From: an uncultured Odoribacter sp.
Lineage (GTDB): Bacteria; Bacteroidota; Bacteroidia; Bacteroidales; Marinifilaceae
Reading direction: 5' to 3'
Assembly: GCA_947039985.1 (NCBI GenBank)
Contig: CAMRAP010000079.1
Location: 1-7,674 of the forward strand
DNA length: 7,674 nucleotides
Shown here: in pieces, positions 1 to 6,539 of the stretch
How the letters are laid out: each line of letters starts with the position of its first letter
Position numbering within the stretch: position 1 is the stretch's first letter
Program-made: the position numbers and the translations under genes
Notes under the pieces: generated by a model
Database searches by the model: none
Seen by the model: only the letters and a program-made list of their open reading frames with translations
Told to the model about the DNA's origin: nothing

Positions 1-1
1 A

Positions 2-2497
2 ATGCAAGCAATATCAATGGGTGCAGGTTCTGGAGTCGCTAAGCCCACCACAAGCATTGAACATAATATTGAAAAAGTTAATATTGCTCTTGTTGGTACA
101 AAAAACAATATTAAAGAACTAAATGCTGAAATTAAATCTACCTCTGCTCCAGAAAATAAATTAAAAACATATTCTGAACAAGTCGAAGAAACAGCTTTAC
201 TCATTTCTAATTTAAGAAATAAGTTAAAAGGATTGGAATCAGGAACGCTTGAAAGTGCTGATTATGGGAAAGACATATCTAATACGAAAAGTGAACTAAA
301 GAAAGCAGAAAGCAAGTATAATTTATTGCTCAAAATAGATAATAAACACATTAAAGAAAAGCAAAAAGCAATAGAAGATGCTGAGCAAATGTCGCTTAAT
401 GCAAGTAGTGCCTTGAATAAAGAAGAAATAGCATTAAAAAGGAAGCTAATATCGGATAAAAAAGAACTAATTGAGTTTGATAGAGATAATGCTATAGGGG
501 CTATTGAGGCAGAGAGACAAGCGTATATAGCTCTTATGCTCGCTAAGGATTCAAAGTTGAAAGCGTCAGATATTGATACTTCTGTTTACGACAAGAGAAT
601 AAATGTAGTAGAGATATCTGCTAAAGTGGATATATATGATTTTTCTAAAGAAGAAACACAGCGTAACGAGGAAATTCTCAAAGAGTTTGCTTCATTTAAA
701 GACCGTTACAAAGCACTTGCTGAGGAACACGAGAAAAACAAAGCGGACATATCAAAAGCAGGGGGTGATGCTGATAATCAAGCTGTAGCTGATGAAAAAC
801 ATCAAGCAGATTTAGCAACTCTCAATGAGGAAGTTCTCAATAGTATTGATGGTTTTGAAGCACTCGCTAATGAAATTACTGATGCTAATGTTCAGCAAAT
901 TATTGACCTGCTTGTAAAAGCCAGAGCAGCTATGATAGCTGAGGGAAAGGGGACTAATAGCAAGGAGGTTAAAGCAGTAGATGCAGAGATAAAGAAATTA
1001 CAAAATCGCAAACCAGATGTGTCTCCATCAAAACGCTCTCTCAAAGAGTGGCAGGATATGGAAGAGCAACTTAACGACTGCATCGGCTCTTTTGAAGAGA
1101 TGGGCGATGCGGTTGGTGGTGTTGCAGGAGAAATAATTAGCATAGCAGGGGGTATCGTAACTTCTACGGTTTCAATGGTTAGTAGTATTGCACAACTTGT
1201 TGATGTTTCTATTAATGGAACGACAGCAGCAGCAGCAGGTGCAAGTGCTGCAATCCGAGCGGTAGAAACTGCATCTGTTATTCTTGCAGTAATTTCTGCG
1301 GTTATTCAAGTCGCTACCAAAATAGCATCTCTATTTAATAATGATGAAGACTATCAAGAGCAAATAGAGAGATTACAAGGAGAAATTGATAACCTTGAAT
1401 GGGAATTACAGAACCGTGATATTGTCAAGATGCGTGAAAGAGGTCTTGACTCTCTTAAAGAAATGCGAGATGTATTAAAGGAAACAACAGCGGAGGTTAT
1501 TAAACAGTATGTAGAAGCTGGAAAACTTAATACTATTTGGGATTACATCTTAAATAGTGCAGAGATGGCTGCTGAAATTCAGAGTAAATCTGCAAAAGAA
1601 TTAGCTAAGATTTATGCAAATATTAGTTATTCGGATTCCAATATTGGAGGAATGGAACAGTACAGTGATGCTACAAAGCAACTTGAAAATCTTGCAGAAC
1701 AACAACTTCTTATTCAAGGGCAGATAAATAATGAGGGTCAAAAGAAAGATAAAGACATAGACCATGGGCAAATCGCTGATTGGGAAAGGCAAATTGAAGA
1801 GTTAGGAGCAGAAGCAGTACAGCTCATTAATGAGGTTTTTGAGGGCATCATGGGAGGTTCTGCGATTGATTGGGCTAATGAATTGGGAAATGCTTTATTC
1901 GACGCTGCTCAAAAAGGCGAGGATGGAATGGTAGCGTGGGGAGAAGCCACCAAAGGTATCGTTGGAGACATTATGAAACAGCTATTAATTCAAGAGTTGT
2001 TAATGCCAGAAATCATGAATATTTTTGATACTTATAAAAAGAAATGGTTCAAAGATAATAAGGCTCCAGATTTTGAAGATATCATGGGAGATATGCCAGG
2101 ATTGTATGATGAACTAAATGGATTATATGGAGGTTTTGCAGGTGCATTAGATGGTTTACCTGATGAATTGAAAGAGATATTAGGATTTGGAGGTGCAGAT
2201 GCAGAGCGTACAGCATCGCAAAGCGGTATTGCTACAGCTTCACAGGATAGTGTAGATGAAAATAATGGTCGATTAACCGTAATACAAGGACATACATATA
2301 ATATCTCTGAAAAGACTAATGTTATTGCAGACCACACAGACAGACTTGTAAGAGCAAATGAAGCTATCCTTGATAGATTGAGTGGTATAGAGAGGAATAC
2401 AGACTATTGCAAGCATTTGGAAGCTATGCAAAAAGATATGTCGGATTTAAAAGAAGGCATTGATGATATTAATATGAGAGGTATAAAAATGAGGTAA
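2..2497 (+). CDS. Phage tail tape-measure protein, probably 5'-truncated by the window edge
   Basis: The protein is expected to span the inside of the tail tube, fix its length and take part in DNA delivery. The 831 visible residues have the tape-measure layout. A long, charged, helical, coiled-coil-prone region covers about residues 20-335. A hydrophobic Ala/Gly/Val/Ile-rich stretch follows at about 368-445. A second coiled coil starts near 450 (QEQIERLQGEIDNLEWELQ). The last 90 residues (from 742, GIATASQDSVDENNGRL then IQGHTYNI) match my recollection of the C-terminal tail of Bacteroides prophage tape measures. The first in-frame ATG is at base 2 and no upstream sequence is visible, so the N-terminus is probably missing and that Met may be internal. 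The next gene starts 2 nt after the stop, consistent with one tail operon. I am confident of the class, not of the start. Confidence 0.85.
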   Translation: MQAISMGAGSGVAKPTTSIEHNIEKVNIALVGTKNNIKELNAEIKSTSAPENKLKTYSEQVEETALLISNLRNKLKGLESGTLESADYGKDISNTKSELKKAESKYNLLLKIDNKHIKEKQKAIEDAEQMSLNASSALNKEEIALKRKLISDKKELIEFDRDNAIGAIEAERQAYIALMLAKDSKLKASDIDTSVYDKRINVVEISAKVDIYDFSKEETQRNEEILKEFASFKDRYKALAEEHEKNKADISKAGGDADNQAVADEKHQADLATLNEEVLNSIDGFEALANEITDANVQQIIDLLVKARAAMIAEGKGTNSKEVKAVDAEIKKLQNRKPDVSPSKRSLKEWQDMEEQLNDCIGSFEEMGDAVGGVAGEIISIAGGIVTSTVSMVSSIAQLVDVSINGTTAAAAGASAAIRAVETASVILAVISAVIQVATKIASLFNNDEDYQEQIERLQGEIDNLEWELQNRDIVKMRERGLDSLKEMRDVLKETTAEVIKQYVEAGKLNTIWDYILNSAEMAAEIQSKSAKELAKIYANISYSDSNIGGMEQYSDATKQLENLAEQQLLIQGQINNEGQKKDKDIDHGQIADWERQIEELGAEAVQLINEVFEGIMGGSAIDWANELGNALFDAAQKGEDGMVAWGEATKGIVGDIMKQLLIQELLMPEIMNIFDTYKKKWFKDNKAPDFEDIMGDMPGLYDELNGLYGGFAGALDGLPDELKEILGFGGADAERTASQSGIATASQDSVDENNGRLTVIQGHTYNISEKTNVIADHTDRLVRANEAILDRLSGIERNTDYCKHLEAMQKDMSDLKEGIDDINMRGIKMR
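2491..2494 (+). promoter_or_regulatory. GAGG Shine-Dalgarno-like site for the 2500 gene
   Basis: GAGG sits 5 nt before the ATG at 2500, inside the last codons of the tape-measure gene. It is the only gene start in the window with a recognisable SD core. The other starts have A/T-rich leaders, which is usual in Bacteroidota. It could be a chance match. Confidence 0.35.
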
Positions 2498-2499
2498 TT

Positions 2500-2970
2500 A
2501 TGAAAAATACAATACAAGACATCCTAAAAGAAAGAAGAGATATATTTAAAAATATAGGTGTCTCTTCGGACTGCAAATGGTTTATTGCCAAACCACTCAA
2601 GACACTTGATGATTTGGTAGAAGTGTTTTATCACCCACAAGGTGTTGAATTTTGCCAACAACATAATTATCCATCTCTTGATGTATTGCGTAGGTTTAAG
2701 ACTTTGAAAGTTGAACGATTTGGAGTCTACATTGATGCAGGAGAGATAAGACTTCATAATCCCGAAAGAGTTATTTTAATTGGCAATACAAAAGCTATAA
2801 TAGAATGTGATAAGGGAGGTAGTGATATTATTGTTATGCACAATGCAAAAGCTGAAATCAAAGCCAAAGGCTGGTCGGTGGTAAGAGTTCATTACAATAG
2901 AGGGTGTAGTGTCATGCAAAATAGAAGTGACAGAGCAATTTTAAACACAAAAAAATCAGAAGTCAAATGA
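2500..2970 (+). CDS. Tail-cluster protein of unknown function, helical N-terminus and predicted beta-solenoid C-terminus
   Basis: I cannot assign a named family. The 156-aa protein has two parts. Residues 1-70 are mostly helical and include LDDLVEVFYHPQGVEFC and a PSLDVLRRFK segment. Residues 75-147 look like short parallel beta rungs with alternating small and hydrophobic residues: AGEIRL, RVILIGNTKAIIE, IIVMHNAKAEIKAKGWSVVRV, CSVMQNRSDRAIL. That pattern resembles a right-handed beta-helix or pentapeptide-like stack. I recall similar proteins in the same place, between tape measure and distal tail protein, in Bacteroides prophages. A structural or tail-assembly role is therefore likely but unproven. 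It has no signal peptide, membrane segment or catalytic motif that I can see. The stop overlaps the next start by 4 nt (ATGA), suggesting coupled translation. The start at 2500 is favoured by the GAGG at 2491 and the 2-nt gap from the preceding stop. Confidence 0.7.
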   Translation: MKNTIQDILKERRDIFKNIGVSSDCKWFIAKPLKTLDDLVEVFYHPQGVEFCQQHNYPSLDVLRRFKTLKVERFGVYIDAGEIRLHNPERVILIGNTKAIIECDKGGSDIIVMHNAKAEIKAKGWSVVRVHYNRGCSVMQNRSDRAILNTKKSEVK

Positions 2971-3893
2971 TCAAAGGAAGATTATTAATCAACGGTATAG
3001 ATGCTTTCGAGCGTTACGGAGTAATCGTAGAACACTACGGTTACAAAGGTGTTGTGCAATATCCTCCTCTCAAAAAAGTAACGTTTAATACGTGGCCTGA
3101 AGATGATGGGATAGATCCAGACTTATCGGACCCACAACTTAATACTCGTGAATTTGATTTAGTTTTTATCCGTATTAACAATACAGGGCATAGCGATGAA
3201 TTATTGCATATTCTTGCTAACGAACCTTATTCTGAGTTTGACTTTATAGAGATTGGTATTAAATTAAGGTTACGACTTGTTTCTCAGTCTAATAATAAAA
3301 TCTTTGGGACACTTGATAAATTCTCCTTGAAATTTGCACATGATTTTCCATTTGAAAACTACACTTACGCTCAACCTATTGATATTGGAGTTAAGCAGAC
3401 AGGATATGAAATTGATGAAAAACCTTTAGCAGACTATGGTGTTTATATTCTTGATGGTTCAGATGAAAATATTGCTAAATCTCCTGCGGTAAAAAAGAAT
3501 TTGATTACAAATATTGACAGCAAAAAAGGAGCTGTATATCATGGAGAGAAAGTTGTATTTGAGCAAAAGGACGTTGTTGTTAAGTGTCTTTTAAACGCTC
3601 CAAACAAGGATGTTTTTTGGACTAACTACCTGGCATTGCTGTACGACTTAACACAGCCTTACGAAAGAATGTTTTTCACTGAAAAATTATATGAAGAGTA
3701 CCCTTGCTTCTACAAAAAGTCAACTGTAAATAAATTTGATGTGTTGCAAAATGGTAGGGTTTGGTGCGAGTTTAGTGTGACTTTAGCATTCTATTCTTTC
3801 AGAGTGGGTGATTTGTATTATTTACTTGCAGGAGAGGATGGGGCATTGATTTTAGATGAAGATGGTATAAATTATATAGATGTAAAAAATTAG
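2967..3893 (+). CDS. Distal tail (Dit)-like structural protein with two related halves
   Basis: This is probably the distal tail or adaptor protein that joins the tube to the tip and fibres in siphophage-type tails. The 308 residues seem to hold a tandem duplication. Unit one (about 6-130) begins LLINGIDAFERYGVIV, continues through a strand-rich section with REFDLVFIRI, and ends near GTLDKFSLKFAHDF. Unit two (about 147-278) begins YEIDEKPLADYGVYIL, has KDVVVKCLLNA in the equivalent place, and ends near NGRVWCEFSVTLAF. Each unit resembles the beta-sandwich N-terminal domain of Dit-type proteins. The short tail (LLAGEDGALILDEDGINYID) is a separate beta extension. The gene overlaps its upstream neighbour by ATGA and is 2 nt from the fibre gene, directly after the tape-measure block, which is the usual position for Dit. 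The assignment rests on position and fold pattern, not on a database match. Confidence 0.7.
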   Translation: MIKGRLLINGIDAFERYGVIVEHYGYKGVVQYPPLKKVTFNTWPEDDGIDPDLSDPQLNTREFDLVFIRINNTGHSDELLHILANEPYSEFDFIEIGIKLRLRLVSQSNNKIFGTLDKFSLKFAHDFPFENYTYAQPIDIGVKQTGYEIDEKPLADYGVYILDGSDENIAKSPAVKKNLITNIDSKKGAVYHGEKVVFEQKDVVVKCLLNAPNKDVFWTNYLALLYDLTQPYERMFFTEKLYEEYPCFYKKSTVNKFDVLQNGRVWCEFSVTLAFYSFRVGDLYYLLAGEDGALILDEDGINYIDVKN

Positions 3894-3895
3894 CT

Positions 3896-4867
3896 ATGGC
3901 AATAAAAATAAAAAAAATATCTGATTATCCTGAGGGAAACTCTTTTGTAGGGTTGTGGACCTTAGGTTATAACTTTGCCGTAAATGGCGTAAAGCAATCT
4001 GTAAGGGTTAGTCTTGAGTTTATTAAAACAGCTATTGATAACGCTATTACAGCCACAAATGAAGCAAAAAAAGCGACTAAGGAAGCGAACTCTGCTACCA
4101 GTGGAGCGAACTCTGCAAAAGACAGAGCTAACACTGCTGCAGATGGAGCAATTACTGCTACTTCCAATGCTAACACTGCAACTGGTTCAGCTAACACTGC
4201 TACAACTAATGCGGTTAATGCTACTAATAGTGCAAAGACCGCTACCTCTAATTCGATTACAGCCACAGAAAAAGCTGATACAGCTACAAACAATGCTATT
4301 ACAGCTACAGGCAATGCAGTAACAGCGACCAATAATGCGGACACTGCAGCGAGCAGCGCGACTGTGTCCGCTGCTAATGCTACCTCAGCAACAACATCCG
4401 CCAAGGCCGTTATAGATCGCACTAATCAAGCTAACGAACTTGCTAATTCTGTAATTCAGAGAGCAAATGATATTTCAGATTTAGGTTTGAAAGAGATTGT
4501 AAATATGCAAGCTATCATACAGCAAGTTATCAACTATGCTCAAATTGTACCGACACGTATCGAATTGGAATACAGCCCTAAAGTTACTTTGGGTAATCCT
4601 ATTGAACAGTCAATAGTTGCTCGACTATATCCAAAATTCGTAACACAAAATACTTTATTTCTGCCTGCCGATGGTGATGCAATAGTTGTAGACCCTCTTG
4701 GTAGAATCACGATAACAAAAACAGGAAAGAGCAATATTTATGTAATCCCAACACACAATACCTCTCTCATGCAGACTGTCGAGATCGAAATAGTACCTCC
4801 ATATATGCGTGAAATTGGAGCCGGTGGGTTACGATTACTTTCAAATGGAACATTACGTTTAACTTAA
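3896..4867 (+). CDS. Tail fibre protein with heptad-repeat shaft and Ig-like domain
   Basis: Probable fibre or appendage protein of the tail tip, 323 aa. Residues 1-48 form a conserved-looking N-terminal module (KISDYPEGNSFVGLWTLGY) likely to attach to the tail. Residues 50-175 are about 18 consecutive heptads of the form A-x-x-A-T-x-x, such as ANTATGS and AITATGN, which should make a helical, probably trimeric, shaft. A linker helix follows (about 176-215). Residues 219-301 read as a bacterial Ig-like (Big_2-type) domain: TRIELEYSPKVTLGNPIEQS, then an ARLYP strand, DAIVVDPLGRITITKTGKSN, then strands ending EIEIVPP. The C-terminus is a small Gly/Leu beta element (GAGGLRLLSNGTLRLT). It starts 2 nt after the Dit-like gene and is followed 14 nt later by the DGR target, so the two may act together in host binding. 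The repeat and Ig fold are visible; the fibre role is inferred. Confidence 0.75.
   Translation: MAIKIKKISDYPEGNSFVGLWTLGYNFAVNGVKQSVRVSLEFIKTAIDNAITATNEAKKATKEANSATSGANSAKDRANTAADGAITATSNANTATGSANTATTNAVNATNSAKTATSNSITATEKADTATNNAITATGNAVTATNNADTAASSATVSAANATSATTSAKAVIDRTNQANELANSVIQRANDISDLGLKEIVNMQAIIQQVINYAQIVPTRIELEYSPKVTLGNPIEQSIVARLYPKFVTQNTLFLPADGDAIVVDPLGRITITKTGKSNIYVIPTHNTSLMQTVEIEIVPPYMREIGAGGLRLLSNGTLRLT
4043..4420 (+). repeat. Degenerate 21-bp coding repeats (about 18 heptad units)
   Basis: Eighteen back-to-back 21-bp units encode the heptads at residues 50-175 of the fibre protein. A typical unit is GCT-AAC-ACT-GCT-ACA-ACT-AAT. The first residue of a unit is nearly always Ala (once Ser, unit 11) and the fourth is Ala in almost all of the first 15 units. 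Units drift in sequence, with the best-conserved copies at about 4148-4360. The repetition also creates long spurious open frames on both strands. Arrays like this can change length by recombination or slippage, which would alter shaft length. Confidence 0.85.
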
Positions 4868-4881
4868 AATAAAATTATATT

Positions 4882-6324
4882 ATGGCATTAACAGCAGCAG
4901 AAGAAGCAAAAGTAAAGGCAATGCTCACAGCCTTTGATGGAGCAAAAAGGATTAATGAGCTTCCTTTAGCATCGGGCGGTATAGAGGACTATACTGTTGA
5001 AGTACAAGACGCAACAGGTGAATCGAAGAAACTACCTTTATATAGTGCGATAGGCACTGCAAACAAAAGAATTGCAATGCGACGGTGGAATGAAACGCTT
5101 TCCACTCCCATTGGTGAAGCATTTGGAAATATAGATTTTCTACGTGATTTACCCTCTGCCTTGGGTTTGGGCTGCTATCTAGTAGAAGATGATCGTACTC
5201 GTCGTAAACTTGACACCACAAATCATTATCGTTTTGATGATGGTAGCCCTGCAGCTCTCGATGGCACGATGGGGCAATATATGTGGTGCTGGAATAAGCA
5301 TTATTATGCGTCGTGGAAAGAAGGGAACTACTTTTATGAAGCAGTATCTTTAGAGCCTATTGAGGGTAAAGAATGTTACTCAATTCCTGCTGGTGGAACG
5401 TCTGCACTTGGTGCTGGGGTTGTTGATAGGACAAATTTAACTCTTTGTTCGCTTATTAGTGATGCCCCACAATATCGAGGTGGAGGAAATAATGCTGAAC
5501 TTGATGGCACATATCGTACATCTTTGGGAAAGCCAACTACCGTTGTTCGGTCTGATTTTTTTTCAACTTACGCACGAAAACGAGGCGAGGGTTGGGAATC
5601 TTCGTGGTATGTAGCAAGAGCTGTACAAGAGTATTTGTTCCGTTTAATTATGGGTACACGTCATTCTCAGTCAGCATTTAACCCTGAAAAGGATGTAAAT
5701 GGTCTTTATAGTTGCGGTATGGGTGCAGGTGTCACAGGATTGACGTCAGCACAATGGGGCGAGTACAATGGTTGGAACCCTATTATTCCAACTTCCGCAG
5801 GTGTTGAATTAGGCGATTCGATTGGCGTAGCAACTTATGAAGTTCCGGCAGCAGATGGAGGTGTTTTTTATACCGCAGAAATCCCCGTTTTCTTTGGCTT
5901 AAAACACCTTTATGGTAATTTATGGGATGTAGTTAGAGGTATTATAACAGATGCAGGAACGGAAAAGTCACTCGTTTATGTTGCCCCATCTCTTTATGCT
6001 GATCAAAGTAACGACAGTGTCGCCGGAATGATCCTTGCCACCGAGACTTATCGTGCTGAATCTTACATAAAGAAAATATCAATGAATAAGTTGTGTTGTA
6101 TGCCAACTGAGGGTGGTGCAAGTATTACATCTTATTATGGCGATTGTCACTACGTGGATCATACGATGACTCAGGGTCTTCGTTGTCGCCTTGCGGGTGG
6201 TTCCGCTCGCGATGGTACGGCTGCGGGTGCGGTTGCGTCTCATTCGAGCAATACGGTTTCGACTTCGAGTTCGACTATTTCCGGCTCCCTCTGCTTTTTT
6301 GAAGAAGACCCAATAATGTTTTAA
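4882..6324 (+). CDS. DGR target (variable) protein, C-type-lectin-like phage receptor-binding tail protein
   Basis: Probable host-recognition protein of the tail, 480 aa, with its C-terminus diversified by a diversity-generating retroelement. Residues 1-30 are helical and may attach to the fibre or tip. Residues 35-55 are a small beta element. From about 65 onward the protein is Gly/Trp/Tyr-rich, including AVQEYLFRLIMGTRHSQSAF (248-267) and GLKHLYGNLWDVVRGI (339-354). The latter resembles the GNLWEW-type core of the formylglycine-generating-enzyme/C-lectin fold found in DGR targets. The variable tip is residues 418-472: YYGDCHY, then RLAGGSARDGTAAGAV, then a Ser/Thr run, then ISGSLCFF. This follows the pattern GG-N/S-A-x-x-G-x-x-A-G recalled from Bacteroides DGR targets. 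Only eight residues follow (EEDPIMF region), as usual. Start at 4882: an A/T-rich leader, 14 nt after the fibre stop. No RT, Avd or template repeat is in the window. Confidence 0.82.
   Translation: MALTAAEEAKVKAMLTAFDGAKRINELPLASGGIEDYTVEVQDATGESKKLPLYSAIGTANKRIAMRRWNETLSTPIGEAFGNIDFLRDLPSALGLGCYLVEDDRTRRKLDTTNHYRFDDGSPAALDGTMGQYMWCWNKHYYASWKEGNYFYEAVSLEPIEGKECYSIPAGGTSALGAGVVDRTNLTLCSLISDAPQYRGGGNNAELDGTYRTSLGKPTTVVRSDFFSTYARKRGEGWESSWYVARAVQEYLFRLIMGTRHSQSAFNPEKDVNGLYSCGMGAGVTGLTSAQWGEYNGWNPIIPTSAGVELGDSIGVATYEVPAADGGVFYTAEIPVFFGLKHLYGNLWDVVRGIITDAGTEKSLVYVAPSLYADQSNDSVAGMILATETYRAESYIKKISMNKLCCMPTEGGASITSYYGDCHYVDHTMTQGLRCRLAGGSARDGTAAGAVASHSSNTVSTSSSTISGSLCFFEEDPIMF
6133..6297 (+). other. 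DGR variable region (VR), approximate limits
   Basis: These are the last ~55 codons of the target gene before a short fixed tail. By hand count the 165 nt contain 22 A, 53 T and 90 G+C (about 55% GC), while the surrounding DNA is clearly AT-rich. None of the 55 codons ends in A. From 6175 to 6240 there are only two A in 66 nt. In known DGRs (Bordetella BPP-1 type) template adenines are randomised during retrohoming, so an A-poor VR of NNC/NNT/NCG codons is expected. The invariant 3' end, needed to start mutagenic homology, is likely the C/T-rich stretch at 6277-6297 (ATTTCCGGCTCCCTCTGC...). Exact limits need the template repeat, which is not in this window. Confidence 0.75.
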
Positions 6325-6365
6325 GTTAAAGCGAAAAAACTAAAGCGAGGAAGAGAGCAGAAGGG
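6287..6365 (+). repeat. Imperfect inverted repeat flanking the VR 3' end
   Basis: CCCTCTGCT at 6287-6295 can pair with AGCAGAAGGG at 6356-6365, giving 9 bp with a single bulged A and about 60 nt between the arms. Some DGRs carry a hairpin or cruciform just downstream of the VR that helps target recognition, but those loops are normally only a few nt. This pairing is weak and may be chance. Confidence 0.2.
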
Positions 6366-6392
6366 CTAAAGTATATAAAATACACAAAATGA

Positions 6393-6539
6393 AAAGATAT
6401 TGTTAAACAATTGTATGGCACGTTGCCGGTTTGTTTTACGGTAGAAACTGAAATTATTAAACAACCTATTGGAGATGGTGGGCGTAAGCATTTTTACAAG
6501 TTTACCGACCCAGGACAATGGGGTAAAAACAAAAAAAAC
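6393..6539 (+). other. Open frame without a clear start, in frame with the downstream gene (possible gene remnant or N-terminal extension)
   Basis: Forty-nine codons are open from the stop at 6390 to the ATG at 6540. They read GTLPVCFTVETEIIKQPIGD, then GGRKHFYKFTDPGQWGKNKKN. The composition looks like real protein. There is no ATG in this frame; the only candidate start is TTG at 6411, with no SD before it. It could be the decayed end of an older gene next to the DGR target, an N-terminal extension of the following protein, or chance. I do not recognise a family. Confidence 0.25.
6399..6411. repeat. 13-nt inverted repeat ATTGTT-A-AACAAT
   Basis: Two perfect 6-nt arms surround a single central A. 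The symmetry does not extend outward. It could be a protein-binding site upstream of the 6540 gene. In AT-rich DNA such a short palindrome can also arise by chance. Confidence 0.2.

Larger units (their letters stand above)
6325..6539 (+). other. 215-nt interval between the DGR target and the small gene
   Basis: This is the only gap above 14 nt in the window. It begins with an A/G-rich stretch containing TAAAGCGA twice (6327-6334 and 6341-6348). It then has a short ATG frame that ends after five codons (6389-6406), a 13-nt inverted repeat at 6399-6411, and an open frame described separately. I see no clear Bacteroides promoter (TTTG with TAnnTTTG), no terminator hairpin with a T-run, and no adenine-rich copy of the VR, so it is not the template repeat. 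Confidence 0.5.

Noticed and set aside
892..1143. Antisense open frames within the tape-measure gene (also 1601-1792 and 2032-2337)
   Set aside because: They lie wholly inside a well-supported gene, are cysteine/serine-rich in composition, and have no separate start signals.
1219..1245. GCA/CAG triplet run in the tape-measure gene as a phase-variable tract
   Set aside because: Only a few consecutive Ala codons; expected in the Ala-rich hydrophobic centre and too short to suggest slippage control.
3967..4422. 151-codon antisense open frame and a 102-codon +strand frame (4014-4322) over the fibre repeats
   Set aside because: Both translate to low-complexity Ala/Val or Leu/Gln runs that follow from the 21-bp repeat; they are shadows of the fibre gene.
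4952..5221. Antisense 89-codon frame opposite the DGR target N-terminus
   Set aside because: Overlaps a well-supported coding region and has no recognisable protein features.
6325..6539. Candidate template repeat for the VR
   Set aside because: No stretch aligns with 6133-6297 even when A is allowed to match any base; the sequence is A/G-rich and unrelated.
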